Shown piece after piece: positions 29,890 through 38,865 of a stretch of 64,000 bases of DNA (positions within the stretch are counted from its first letter, which is position 1; the number at the start of each line of letters is the position of its first letter). This DNA is from Spartinivicinus ruber (lineage in GTDB: Bacteria > Pseudomonadota > Gammaproteobacteria > Pseudomonadales > Zooshikellaceae): assembly GCF_011009015.1 (NCBI RefSeq), contig NZ_CP048878.1, positions 2,207,001 to 2,271,000 on the forward strand. The letters run 5' to 3'. A program made the position numbers and the translations under genes. The notes beneath the pieces were generated by a model. That model searched no databases, was not told where the DNA came from, and saw only the letters and a program-made list of their open reading frames with translations.

Positions 29890-29917
29890 TTGATGTGACA
29901 GCTCAGTTCTGTATTAT
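29890..29917 (+). promoter_or_regulatory. Promoter of tRNA-Lys
   Basis: TTGATG (29890-29895), 16-nt spacer, TATTAT (29912-29917), then a GC-rich discriminator ACCCGCCCG typical of stable RNA promoters under stringent control. Confidence 0.6.
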
Positions 29918-29931
29918 ACCCGCCCGTAGAA

Positions 29932-30007
29932 GGGTCGTTAGCTCAGTTGGTAGAGCAGTTGGCTTTTAACCAATTGGTCGCTGGTTCGAGTCCAGCACGA
30001 CCCACCA
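29932..30007 (+). tRNA. tRNA-Lys (anticodon TTT)
   Basis: 76 nt including encoded CCA. The acceptor GGGTCGT pairs with ACGACCC, the anticodon loop reads CTTTTAA with TTT, and the T arm is CTGGTTCGAGTCCAG. Located between queC and nadA, as in Pseudomonas. Confidence 0.97.
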
Positions 30008-30138
30008 TTTCAACCTACCTGGTTATTCTCTTCCTTTCTTACCGCAATGATTCTCGCCAAATTGCACATGTGGTAAAATTGCAGCAACATAGCGATTAAA
30101 GCAGAAATGCATCCTTAACTTGTCATTAGCAAACTGAG

Positions 30139-31200
30139 ATGACTGTGATAAATAGCCGTGAATTAGTGCAGCAACACTTAGCCAGCGAAACAACTATGCC
30201 AGAGATAAGTGGTGCTGAGAAAAGCCACTATATAAACAAAATTAAGAAACTGCTCCAACAACAGGATGCAGTACTGGTCGCTCATTATTACACCGATGAA
30301 GTGATTCAAGCCTTGGCTGAAGAAACCGGTGGCTGTGTTGCAGACTCACTTGAAATGGCTCGATTTGGCAATCATCACCCTGCATCAACTTTAGTTGTTG
30401 CAGGGGTTCGTTTTATGGGGGAAACGGCGAAGATTTTGACGCCAGAAAAGCGTGTCATTATGCCGACCTTAGAGGCAACCTGTTCCTTGGATATTGGTTG
30501 CCCCATTGATGAGTTTTCTGCATTCTGTGATCAACACTCTGACCGAAAAGTGGTGGTTTATGCCAATACCTCTGCAGCAGTTAAAGCTCGGGCCGACTGG
30601 GTAGTTACTTCAAGTATCGCGCTGGAAATTGTTGAGCACTTAATTGATGAAGGCGAAAAGCTGATTTGGGCGCCTGATAAGCACCTTGGTGGTTATATTC
30701 AAAAGCAGACGGGGGCGGATATGGTGCTATGGGACAGTGCCTGTATCGTTCATGAAGAATTTAAAGCCAAAGGCATTTTGGATCTAAAACAGATTTATCC
30801 AGATGCTGCTATTCTGGTGCACCCAGAGTCTCCTGCTAGTGTGGTGGAAATGGCTGATGTAGTAGGCTCAACCAGTCAGCTAATCAAAGCCTCTCAAACC
30901 CTGCCAAACCCTACATTTATTGTGGCAACTGACCGAGGTATTTTTTATAAAATGCGCCAGTTGACACCTAATAAGTCTTTTATTGAAGCGCCGACTGCGG
31001 GAGCTAGTGCTACCTGTCGTAGTTGTGCGCATTGTCCTTGGATGGCGATGAATCAGCTGGAAAACCTGGCAACATCCCTTGAACAAGGCACTAATATAAT
31101 CGAGATAGATGCGGACTTAGCTGAAAAAGCAATGGTACCGCTGAGACGGATGCTGGATTTTGCTGCTGACTTGAAGCTAAAGGTCAAAGGAAACGCATAA
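30139..31200 (+). CDS. nadA: Quinolinate synthase NadA
   Basis: 353 aa. The three [4Fe-4S] ligand cysteines expected from E. coli NadA are present at 115 ([11 protein letters not shown]), 202 (DSACIVHEE) and 299 (SCAHCPW). The enzyme condenses iminoaspartate with dihydroxyacetone phosphate to quinolinate in NAD synthesis. nadB and nadC are not in the window. Ends in a hairpin shared with the convergent bepA. Confidence 0.96.
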   Translation: MTVINSRELVQQHLASETTMPEISGAEKSHYINKIKKLLQQQDAVLVAHYYTDEVIQALAEETGGCVADSLEMARFGNHHPASTLVVAGVRFMGETAKILTPEKRVIMPTLEATCSLDIGCPIDEFSAFCDQHSDRKVVVYANTSAAVKARADWVVTSSIALEIVEHLIDEGEKLIWAPDKHLGGYIQKQTGADMVLWDSACIVHEEFKAKGILDLKQIYPDAAILVHPESPASVVEMADVVGSTSQLIKASQTLPNPTFIVATDRGIFYKMRQLTPNKSFIEAPTAGASATCRSCAHCPWMAMNQLENLATSLEQGTNIIEIDADLAEKAMVPLRRMLDFAADLKLKVKGNA

Positions 31201-31219
31201 ATAAATAAGGCAGAAAAGG

Positions 31220-31254
31220 TGCATCCTTACATAAAATTGAAGGATGCATTCATT
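31220..31254. terminator. Bidirectional hairpin between nadA and bepA
   Basis: TGCATCCTT (31220-31228) and AAGGATGCA (31240-31248), perfect 9-bp stem with an 11-nt loop, between two convergent genes. The T tract is poor on both sides. Confidence 0.6.
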
Positions 31255-31269
31255 AGTACTAGTAAAGGC

Positions 31270-32721
31270 TTAGAGCTTAAAACTTAAATTTTTATAGTCC
31301 TTCATATCTTTAATCCGCTGCTTGAGCTTTGCTGTGGTGGCAAAGCTCTTCTGACTGAGCTTTAAAGCATATTCTAAATGCTCAATGGCCTTATCAACCG
31401 CACCATTTAAAAAGAAGTACTCTGCTCGTGACTGGTGCAAGCCAGCAATGTTTTTGGCCAACCCTTGGGTTTCTGCTAATAGGTACCAAATATCTGGGTC
31501 AGTAGGGCGCTGCTTGGCTAATTTCCTTAAAACTTTTTCCGCAGACTGGTATTGCTTACTGCCCATGAATGCTTCTGCTTGAGTGTAACTGAGTGCAAAA
31601 TCATTGATATGATAGCGTAGCGCAGAGGCGAGTTGCTGCTCAGCATGTTTATATTGTTGGTTGGTAATGTCAATGTTGCTTTTCAACAGAATGTAATGAG
31701 GGTTGTCGGGCTGCTGCTTTAATAATGGGGCTAATGCGGCAGATGCACTTTTAGTGTCTCCTGCTTTGTTGTAAGCCAAAGCTAATCCATACTGATAAGC
31801 AAAAGCTAAACTGGAAGCGCCACTTTTTATTTTGGCTTTGAAACGCTTGGCTGCGAGTTGTGGTGTCTGGGCATAATGTAGCTCGACTTTAGCCCGCATT
31901 AGATAATAGCTAGAGCTATCTTTTGAAGACCTTTTGGGGTATTGCTCTGCTCGGCTTTTGGTATCAGCAATTCGGTTTTCGGTCACGGGGTGAGTCAGCA
32001 AAAATTCTGGTGGCTTGCGTCCAGCAAATCGTTGTGCGCGGTTCATTTGTTCAAACATCGCGGCCATTGAGCGAGGGTCCATGCCTGCTTTAACCAGATT
32101 TTGAATGCCAATACGGTCTGCTTCTTGCTCATGCTGGCGGCTATAGCTTAAGCGGTTTTGTAAGGCTGCTGCATGGGTAGAAGCAATTGCCGCTAAACCG
32201 GCATCTCCACCACCAGCGGCTAACAGTACAACACTGGCTAAGGTTGCAGCCAACATAGGGACTCGTTGCCGTTTAGCATTTTCAATGCTGCGGGCAAAGT
32301 GACGTTGGCTTAAGTGAGCAAGTTCATGTGCCAGTACTGAAGCAAATTGCTGCTCTGTTTCTGCATAGAGGAATAACCCTGCATTGATTCCAATTATTCC
32401 TCCAGGTACGGCAAAGGCATTGAGCTCAGGGCTATCAACAACTACGATCTCCAGGCGGCGGTCTTGTACTTGGCTGGTTTCTACAAGGCGGTAAATTAAG
32501 CTTTCTACATAGGCCTTCAGTTCTGGGTCGCTAATGGTTTTAACTTGGCTACGTAAGTTTTGCAGCCAGGCTCGACCAAGCTGATGTTCTTTTTCTGGAG
32601 ACACCACACTGGAAGTGGAGTCTCCCAAGCTGGGTAAGCCATCATTGGCATAACTGGCTGGGAAGTAATTAAGCAAAAATGCGAAACAACAAGCAAGAAT
32701 AGGGAGTCTGCGTGTAGACAT
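31270..32721 (-). CDS. bepA: Periplasmic metalloprotease/chaperone BepA (M48, TPR)
   Basis: 483 aa from ATG 32721, which gives a signal peptide (ILACCFAFLLNYFPASYA) and normal BepA length. The frame stays open 60 codons upstream, but that part has no signal and is unlikely to be translated. Zinc site HELAH at 132-136 with the third ligand in QEADRIG (about 201-207). Four or so TPR repeats make up the C-terminal half. BepA degrades or assists LptD and Bam substrates stalled at the outer membrane. Confidence 0.93.
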   Translation of the reverse strand: MSTRRLPILACCFAFLLNYFPASYANDGLPSLGDSTSSVVSPEKEHQLGRAWLQNLRSQVKTISDPELKAYVESLIYRLVETSQVQDRRLEIVVVDSPELNAFAVPGGIIGINAGLFLYAETEQQFASVLAHELAHLSQRHFARSIENAKRQRVPMLAATLASVVLLAAGGGDAGLAAIASTHAAALQNRLSYSRQHEQEADRIGIQNLVKAGMDPRSMAAMFEQMNRAQRFAGRKPPEFLLTHPVTENRIADTKSRAEQYPKRSSKDSSSYYLMRAKVELHYAQTPQLAAKRFKAKIKSGASSLAFAYQYGLALAYNKAGDTKSASAALAPLLKQQPDNPHYILLKSNIDITNQQYKHAEQQLASALRYHINDFALSYTQAEAFMGSKQYQSAEKVLRKLAKQRPTDPDIWYLLAETQGLAKNIAGLHQSRAEYFFLNGAVDKAIEHLEYALKLSQKSFATTAKLKQRIKDMKDYKNLSFKL

Positions 32722-33110
32722 AGCTATTTTCTTTAGATTAATAGGAAACCGAAAAATGTAAGGTACCCTTGTTATTAGTCGTGAATGTTGACCGTGAGTT
32801 TGGCGAATTAAGCTCGCTGTGCCATCATGGTTTGGCAAATATTTTTGCATCGCTAAGTGATTAAAGCCTTTCCTATCACAATATTCAGCGTTAGCGCTCA
32901 TAGGATCCTTGCCATTATTAACGAGCTGCTACTATTGCGCAAATGGTTAATTCTCTAAATAATGACTAGTCCAGCAGAAGTGTGCCTCGCAGCTAATGAC
33001 TTAGCGGTCTAATAAACGCTATTTAGCTAATAGGGTGCAGCACTCGTAATCGTCTTGGGCATTAAAAATGCCGAAAGAGTTCCCTGCCAATCTAAGAGGA
33101 TAGTTGATTA
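32722..33110. other. Divergent promoter region between bepA and tusA (389 bp)
   Basis: No supported gene, RNA or clear repeat. It should contain promoters for both genes. I could not pick a convincing -35/-10 pair. Confidence 0.4.
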
Positions 33111-33341
33111 ATGGTAACTATTGATCGTGAACTCAATGCTACTGGTTTGCGTTGCCCATTGCCACTACTTAAAGCTAAGCAGTTATTGGCTAGCATGGAA
33201 AGTGGACAAGTGTTGTGTGTCAAAGCAACAGACCAAGGTTCAGTGGCTGATTTCAAAGCTTATTGTGAGCTAAGCGGTCACAAGTTGTTGTCTTCTTCTC
33301 AGGAAGCTGAAGTTTATATTCATATTCTACAAAAAGCCTAG
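33111..33341 (+). CDS. tusA: TusA-family sulfurtransferase
   Basis: 76 aa, one TusA/SirA domain. The signature is LNATGLRCPLPLLKAKQ with the sulfur-carrying Cys at 15 and the CPxP motif. TusA-type proteins carry persulfide sulfur for tRNA thiolation or molybdopterin. The next gene starts 9 nt later, so the two are one operon. Whether it serves the TusBCDE relay is unclear, because other TusA paralogues exist in such genomes. Confidence 0.85.
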   Translation: MVTIDRELNATGLRCPLPLLKAKQLLASMESGQVLCVKATDQGSVADFKAYCELSGHKLLSSSQEAEVYIHILQKA

Positions 33342-33350
33342 GAGCAACTA

Positions 33351-34448
33351 ATGCTAAAAGTCTTTAAAGGTTGGTTAGCGCGTTACTTTTCTGACGAAGA
33401 AGCCATCCTGCTAACTCTGCTGCTCGTGATTGGCTTTGCAATTATTTTAACCATGGGGAGCATCCTGGCCCCTGTACTAGCAAGTGTTGTGTTGGCATTT
33501 TTATTACAAGGTTTGGTCGCTTTTCTTGAGCGCAAGTCTATAAAGCATATCTGGTCGGTTAATATTGTTTTCTTAATATTTCTTACCCTTTTCATTGTTA
33601 TTTTATTTGTATTGCTACCGTTGGTATGGGATCAAGTAACTAACTTGGTGAATGAGCTGCCAAGAATGTTGCAAAAGGGGCGCAAGCTGTTGCTTCTCTT
33701 GCCGCAGCAATACCCTGACTTTATTTCCCCTGAACAAGTGAACCTGTGGATTAGTGAGGCTAGTCAGCAGCTTGGGGAGTTGGGGCAAAAAGTATTGTCA
33801 TTCTCTTTAACTCTACTCCCTAACTTTGTTGGTTTACTGATTTACCTTATTTTAGTGCCTATTTTAGTTTTCTTTTTCTTAAAGGATCGAGAGTTACTGC
33901 TTAACTGGTTTACTTCTCTGCTACCCAGTAATCGTCCACTAATGAAGCAAGTGTCAGATGAAATGAATGACCAAATTGCTAACTATGTACGTGGCAAAGT
34001 CATTGAAATTTTTATTGTAGGGGCAGTGACATATGTTGTATTTGCTTTTTTAGGGGTGAACTACGCTGCATTATTAGGCTTATTGGTTGGGCTTTCAGTG
34101 ATTGTTCCTTATATCGGGGCAGCGGTGGTGACTATTCCTGTAGCACTCATAGGTTTTTTTCAATGGGGGTGGGGGAATGATTTTATTATCTTAATGGTGG
34201 CTTATGGCATTATTCAGGCGTTGGATGGTAATGTGCTGGTTCCACTACTGTTTTCTGAAGCAGTTAACTTACACCCGGTGGCTATTATTGTCGCAGTCTT
34301 AATGTTTGGTGGTTTATGGGGCTTTTGGGGAGTGTTTTTTGCCATTCCCCTCGCGACATTGTTGAAGGCGCTTATGTCTGCATGGCCCCGCCATCAGGAT
34401 CAAAATAATGGCGATATCCAGACTGATAGTGAAACAGATACGGTCTGA
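33351..34448 (+). CDS. perM: AI-2E family transporter (PerM-like)
   Basis: 365 aa integral membrane protein with about eight hydrophobic segments. The pattern matches the family: an N-terminal helix pair, a hydrophilic middle (about 105-150), then GVNYAALLGLLVGLSVIVPYIGA and GGLWGFWGVFFAIPLATLLKAL. Members act as permeases or Na+/H+ antiporters, and the substrate here is unknown. Same operon as the TusA-like gene, an order shared with Pseudomonas. Confidence 0.88.
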   Translation: MLKVFKGWLARYFSDEEAILLTLLLVIGFAIILTMGSILAPVLASVVLAFLLQGLVAFLERKSIKHIWSVNIVFLIFLTLFIVILFVLLPLVWDQVTNLVNELPRMLQKGRKLLLLLPQQYPDFISPEQVNLWISEASQQLGELGQKVLSFSLTLLPNFVGLLIYLILVPILVFFFLKDRELLLNWFTSLLPSNRPLMKQVSDEMNDQIANYVRGKVIEIFIVGAVTYVVFAFLGVNYAALLGLLVGLSVIVPYIGAAVVTIPVALIGFFQWGWGNDFIILMVAYGIIQALDGNVLVPLLFSEAVNLHPVAIIVAVLMFGGLWGFWGVFFAIPLATLLKALMSAWPRHQDQNNGDIQTDSETDTV

Positions 34449-34470
34449 AGTTTGGTAGATGTTTAATTAG

Positions 34471-34509
34471 GCCGTGTTAACAGAGGCTGCTGCTATCACG
34501 GCTTTATAC
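34471..34509 (+). terminator. Weak hairpin after perM
   Basis: GCCGTG (34471-34476) and CACGGC (34497-34502) followed by TTTAT, between convergent perM and bcp. Confidence 0.4.
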
Positions 34510-34528
34510 TACTCAAGCTTAATAACCA

Positions 34529-35008
34529 CTAGTCTTGTATTTGATTTAGTGCATTCGCCGCATTGAGTACTTCTTGGACATGGCCTGCAACTGACACTTT
34601 GCGCCATTCTTTGTGTAAATACCCTTTTTTATCAATTAAAAAAGTGCTGCGCTCAATACCTAACACTTGTTTCCCATACATATTTTTGAGCTTGATAACA
34701 TCAAAGAGTTTACATAGTTCTTCATCAGTATCAGAAATGAGCTCGAAGGGAAAGTTTTGATTGGCCTTAAAGTTTTCATGAGATTTCAAGCTATCTCTGG
34801 AAACACCAAAAATGACGGTTTTGGCTGCTTTAAACTCTTCATAATAATCACGAAAATCTTGTCCTTCGGTGGTACAGCCAGGTGTGCTGTCCTTGGGGTA
34901 AAAGTACAGTACAAGATTGTAACCTTGCAGGGCAGAGAGCAGCACATCTTTATTGCTAGTGGCGTTGGCCCTAAAATCTGAAACAGGTTGTCCTAAAGCA
35001 ACTGTCAT
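34529..35008 (-). CDS. bcp: Thiol peroxidase Bcp/PrxQ, no Cys at the usual resolving site
   Basis: 159 aa peroxiredoxin. The peroxidatic Cys 45 lies in DSTPGCTTEGQDF. In E. coli Bcp the resolving Cys sits five residues later; here that position is Gln 50. One other Cys is in ELCKLFDV. The enzyme reduces hydroperoxides with thioredoxin or glutaredoxin; a 1-Cys mechanism is likely for this one. Stands alone, convergent with perM. Confidence 0.93.
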   Translation of the reverse strand: MTVALGQPVSDFRANATSNKDVLLSALQGYNLVLYFYPKDSTPGCTTEGQDFRDYYEEFKAAKTVIFGVSRDSLKSHENFKANQNFPFELISDTDEELCKLFDVIKLKNMYGKQVLGIERSTFLIDKKGYLHKEWRKVSVAGHVQEVLNAANALNQIQD

Positions 35009-35384
35009 AACAAGTCCTTATCTTGTCGGTTGATTCAGTCGTATATATTGCGTGTTTAGCATGCAATTGCACTCAATAAAGCTGATGCAACTGGTTAGAT
35101 GATGAAATTGGTTATGTTGCTGAAAGTTATGACTCAGTCATTACTTAAGTAAATTATGCAATGAGTATTTTAGCTGCTCAACAAGTTAACCAGGTTTGTT
35201 TATTGACTAATGTTTGAAGCATACACCGAGCCTGTCGTTTTATACAGCTTTCAGGTGAAGCTTTTCTCATTCTACTGGACTTGAAGTTTGCAGGTGATTT
35301 TTTCTTGTAGGAAATGGCCTAATCCCTTGTGCTTGCTTGTTGGGGTCAGTAACATTAGCCCAGTTTAAACCACGGAGTCACCCA
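35009..35384. other. Divergent intergenic region bcp/dapA (376 bp)
   Basis: No further gene or repeat is seen. The dapA reading frame extends 16 codons to the left of the chosen start but without a ribosome site. Confidence 0.4.
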
Positions 35385-36275
35385 ATGATTACAGGCAGCA
35401 TAGTTGCTTTGGTTACTCCAATGTATCCCAATGGCGAACTAGATTGGGAAGCATTGGATCAACTTGTTGAGTTTCACTTAGCAGAAGGTACTGATGCTAT
35501 TGTGGCGGTCGGAACCTCAGGGGAGTCAGCTACCCTGTCAGTAGCAGAGCATTGCCAAGTGATTAAGCGAGTGGTTGCTCAAGTAAGAGGGAAGATTCCG
35601 GTTATAGCAGGTACAGGTGCAAATTCTACGGCAGAAGCGGTAGTGTTGACCCAAGAGGCAAAAGCGGCTGGGGCTGATGCTTGTCTATTAGTGACGCCTT
35701 ATTACAACAAGCCAACTCAAGAAGGCTTGTATCAGCACTTTGCTCATATTGCGAAAGCAGTGGATATTCCTCAGTTGTTGTATAATGTACCTGGCCGTAC
35801 GGCTGTGGATATGCTGCCTGAAACTGTGGCTAGGTTAGCAACTGTAACCAATATTATTGGTATTAAAGAAGCGACAGGTGACTTAGCGAGAGCACAATCT
35901 ATTGTAGATCAGTGTCCAGATGACTTTGTACTGTTATCAGGTGATGATGCAACTGCCGTAGAGTTAATATTGCTGGGTGGTAAGGGAAATATTTCTGTCA
36001 CTGCCAATGTAGCTCCCAAACAAATGGCAGAGCTATGTCGACTGGCTAATGCTGGTCAGTCTGAACAAGCAAGAGCACTGAATAATCAACTGATGTCATT
36101 GCACCAAGCGCTGTTTTTAGAGTCTAACCCCATTCCAGTGAAGTGGGCCCTGTCTGCGTTAGGCAAAATTCAATCAGGGATCCGCTTGCCACTTACTGAG
36201 CTTTCTTCAGAGTTTCATGAGCCATTAAAGTTGGCAATGGAGCAAGTTGGCTTAGTCAGTCAGTCAAGAGTGTAG
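35385..36275 (+). CDS. dapA: 4-hydroxy-tetrahydrodipicolinate synthase
   Basis: 296 aa from ATG 35385 (CACGGAG upstream), giving the usual MITGSIVALVTPM start; the longer reading from 35337 is not needed. TIM barrel with GTSGESATLS, the Tyr in YYNKPTQEGLY, and the Schiff-base Lys in GIKEATGD. It condenses pyruvate with aspartate semialdehyde, the first step towards lysine and diaminopimelate. bamC follows 17 nt later, a standard pairing. Confidence 0.96.
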   Translation: MITGSIVALVTPMYPNGELDWEALDQLVEFHLAEGTDAIVAVGTSGESATLSVAEHCQVIKRVVAQVRGKIPVIAGTGANSTAEAVVLTQEAKAAGADACLLVTPYYNKPTQEGLYQHFAHIAKAVDIPQLLYNVPGRTAVDMLPETVARLATVTNIIGIKEATGDLARAQSIVDQCPDDFVLLSGDDATAVELILLGGKGNISVTANVAPKQMAELCRLANAGQSEQARALNNQLMSLHQALFLESNPIPVKWALSALGKIQSGIRLPLTELSSEFHEPLKLAMEQVGLVSQSRV

Positions 36276-36292
36276 TGGGAGGTTTGTTGTTC

Positions 36293-37435
36293 ATGGCTAG
36301 AGTTTTTCAAGGACTAACCAAACCACTGTCGTTGCTGCTAGCGACAGCAACTTTGTCAGCTTGTGGCATTTTTGGTGATGGTGGTTATATTCGGGATCGC
36401 TCCAACGACTACTTAAAAGCAAAGACATATCCACGACTTAATATACCAGATGAACTGAATGCGAGACCAGCAGAAGGTGTAATGGTAGTACCTAATATCA
36501 GGGCTGCTGGGAAGCCACCGAAAGAATTTACCCTGCCAAGGCCCGAGAGAGTTGTTGTGCGTGCCGATACAAATGATTTTCGTATTGAAAAATCTGGCAC
36601 ATTACGTTGGCTAGTGACGGATAAGCCTAAGCGAGAAGTGTGGCCCTTGCTGGTTGAGTTTTGGAAAGATAGTAAAGTGCCCTTAGCGATTGCTGATCAA
36701 GCAGCGGGGGTTATTGAAACTGACTGGATTCACCCAAAAGCCTATAGCGAGCAAGATGTTGTTGGCCAGTTTATTTTAGGTGTGATAGGTGACGAAGATG
36801 AAGAGCTAGCAACAGACAAGTTCAAACTGACTGCTGTTGATGGTGAAATAGCAGGTGAAACTCGCTATTTTCTCCAGCATGTTCGGGAAGCACACGAGGC
36901 TGTAGAAGAGGGTAAACAGGTGCCTTGGGATAAGCTAGCCAAGAGGACGGATTCTATTTCAGCTGGTATGTTGAATGAGCTACTGCTGTATTTAACTCGT
37001 GCTGCTAAAACCTCAGTGGCTTTAGTTGACCAGAACCAGCCAATTAATGATCGTGCTTTTATTGAGCAAGATGGTAATGGCAATCCTATTTTATTAATTA
37101 AAACTGGATTTGGTTTAGCTTGGACTTCAGTTGCTGATGCTTTAAAAGCTGCCAATGTGAAAGTAACAGATAAAAACCGAACGGCTGGTTTGTTTTATAT
37201 TGCGTTGGATGCGGAGCATCAGCCAGTACCAGAAAAAGAAGAAGGCTTTTTCTCAGGTATTCTAGGTGATGATGAGGGCAAGGGGGCAGCAGCTGAAGAG
37301 CAGGAGTCCTACCAGATTCGTCTTACTCTGTTTAATGATGAAGTCCAAATTTCTGTGGAGCGAAATATAAATGCCGTTGCTCCAGTTGATGTGAGCAAGC
37401 AGCTTTTGCAGCTAATAAAAGAGAATCTTGGTTAA
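36293..37435 (+). CDS. bamC: Outer membrane protein assembly factor BamC
   Basis: 380 aa from ATG 36293 (GGGAGG 10 nt ahead). Lipoprotein signal with lipobox LSAC and Cys near residue 24. The N-terminal part is extended and disordered (IRDRSNDYLKAKTYPRLNIP, which in E. coli contacts BamD), followed by two helix-grip domains. BamC is a non-essential lipoprotein of the BAM complex. In an operon with dapA; a terminator follows. Confidence 0.93.
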   Translation: MARVFQGLTKPLSLLLATATLSACGIFGDGGYIRDRSNDYLKAKTYPRLNIPDELNARPAEGVMVVPNIRAAGKPPKEFTLPRPERVVVRADTNDFRIEKSGTLRWLVTDKPKREVWPLLVEFWKDSKVPLAIADQAAGVIETDWIHPKAYSEQDVVGQFILGVIGDEDEELATDKFKLTAVDGEIAGETRYFLQHVREAHEAVEEGKQVPWDKLAKRTDSISAGMLNELLLYLTRAAKTSVALVDQNQPINDRAFIEQDGNGNPILLIKTGFGLAWTSVADALKAANVKVTDKNRTAGLFYIALDAEHQPVPEKEEGFFSGILGDDEGKGAAAEEQESYQIRLTLFNDEVQISVERNINAVAPVDVSKQLLQLIKENLG

Positions 37436-37454
37436 TCGGTTTATATCATTTTTA

Positions 37455-37479
37455 ACTCCGGCTAAAGCCGGAGTTTTTG
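37455..37479 (+). terminator. Terminator of dapA-bamC
   Basis: ACTCCGGC (37455-37462) and GCCGGAGT (37467-37474) with loop TAAA, then TTTTT. Confidence 0.9.
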
Positions 37480-37601
37480 TTTGTTATTAAAATCTTAGAA
37501 TGCTCCTGTCGGCTATAGATAATGATATTGATTGGTCTATAGTAACAGGGTGCACTATAATCCATAGGCTTTTTTTGGGGTTTAAATGGGTGGAGTTGAT
37601 A

Positions 37602-38318
37602 ATGGAAAAGCGTGAAGAGTTGTATAAAGGTAAGGCTAAATCTGTTTATACAACTGATGACCCTGATCGTTTAATTCTTTATTTTCGTAATGATACCTCT
37701 GCATTCGATGGTAAAAAAACTGCACAGCTAGACCGTAAAGGTATGGTCAATAATAAGTTTAATTCCTTTATTATGCAGAAGCTGGAAGAGGCTGGCATCC
37801 CTACTCAAATGGATCGCCTGTTATCAGACCAGGAGTCGTTGGTTAAGCGTTTGGATATGGTGCCAGTAGAATGTGTAGTGCGAAATATTTCTGCAGGTAG
37901 TATCTGCCGTCGTCTTGGTGTGCAAGAGGGGCTAGATCTTAATCCTCCTACTTTTGAGTTTTTCCTGAAGAACGATGAGCTGGGTGATCCAATGATCAAT
38001 GAGTATCATATTGAGTCATTTGGTTGGGCTAAAGCAGAGCATATTGAAGTGATGAAAGAGCTGACCTTTAAGGTGAATGATGTGCTGAAAGCACTGTTTG
38101 CTGATGCTGGGTTACTCTTAGTTGATTATAAGCTGGAGTTTGGCTTGTACAAGGGGCAAGTTGTGTTAGGTGATGAGTTTACTCCAGATGGCTGCCGATT
38201 GTGGGATAAAGACACCCGTGAAAAGCTGGATAAAGACCGTTTTAGGCAAGGGCTTGGTGGGGTGGTTGAAGCTTATGAGGCTGTTGGTCTGCGATTAGGT
38301 ATTGACTTTGATAGTTAA
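37602..38318 (+). CDS. purC: SAICAR synthetase
   Basis: 238 aa from ATG 37602 (TGGAGTTGATA before it), giving [16 protein letters not shown] as in other bacteria; the frame upstream to 37500 is not used. ATP-binding KGKAKSVY and the substrate loop with [11 protein letters not shown] are intact, with [18 protein letters not shown] and [14 protein letters not shown] downstream. It joins CAIR and aspartate in purine synthesis. Followed by a terminator. Confidence 0.97.
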   Translation: MEKREELYKGKAKSVYTTDDPDRLILYFRNDTSAFDGKKTAQLDRKGMVNNKFNSFIMQKLEEAGIPTQMDRLLSDQESLVKRLDMVPVECVVRNISAGSICRRLGVQEGLDLNPPTFEFFLKNDELGDPMINEYHIESFGWAKAEHIEVMKELTFKVNDVLKALFADAGLLLVDYKLEFGLYKGQVVLGDEFTPDGCRLWDKDTREKLDKDRFRQGLGGVVEAYEAVGLRLGIDFDS

Positions 38319-38346
38319 TCAGAATTTTTATCAATTTTGAAAACAA

Positions 38347-38374
38347 CAAAAAGCCAGCAGTTGCTGGTTTTTTG
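38347..38374 (+). terminator. Terminator of purC
   Basis: AAAAAGCCAGCA and TGCTGGTTTTTT pair (core CCAGCA 38355-38360 with TGCTGG 38363-38368) and end in a T run. Confidence 0.85.
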
Positions 38375-38455
38375 TTGTTTAGAGGTTTAGCTAGAGAGCT
38401 GCGGCTAATAGTATCTTGCAAATAAAACGTGTTTGTAGCATGTACCACAAAGTGC

Positions 38456-38689
38456 TGTGTATAAGTATTAGTTAATTGAAGTAGCCAATAAGTGACTTAT
38501 AAGGCATTGCTGAGTGCTTGTTGAACAGTTAAATTTTTGCTCAATAATAAAGAGTAACCTATTGAAAATTAAGTACAAATATAGCTGTGCTGAAAAAGTA
38601 TGCAAACTGTTAAAGAGATAGTATAGACAAGTGATAGCGCTGGATCTTGGTTGTTGATCCACAAGGTTATCCACAGATTCTGTGGGTAA
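38456..38689. promoter_or_regulatory. Cluster of four DnaA-box-like 9-mers
   Basis: TTATCCACA, the perfect E. coli DnaA box, lies at 38667-38675. Single-mismatch relatives sit at 38655-38663 (TGATCCACA) and 38681-38689 (inverted TTACCCACA). A further box, TTATACACA (inverted, matches TTATNCACA), lies at 38456-38464. The rest of 38319-38865 is AT-rich with no supported gene. Confidence 0.5.
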
Positions 38690-38865
38690 AGATGACAATT
38701 TTATGATTTGGCTAAAGTTTGATGACGGTGGTACTTAGTTATTGGGACGTGCTGAGTGAAAGGCAGTTATTAGCTGATAATTAAAGACAATCAGGCTGAA
38801 GCGAGCTGGTTTTTTTATTAACATGATAGTCAGTGTTGAATAAAACTAAATTTAAGGTGAAAGGT

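Noticed and set aside
29845-29905. A terminator after queC
   Set aside because: GGGCTGTCA and TGACAGCTC could pair, but the pairing overlaps the tRNA-Lys promoter and the loop is long, so it was not called.
32722-32901. 60-codon in-frame extension upstream of bepA
   Set aside because: It lacks a signal peptide at its start and has no ribosome site. The ATG at 32721 gives a proper signal sequence and family length.
38468-38698. A 76-codon minus-strand frame in the purC/cnoX gap
   Set aside because: No ribosome site, unusual composition, and the DnaA-box-like cluster lies inside it. It is more likely chance in an AT-rich region.
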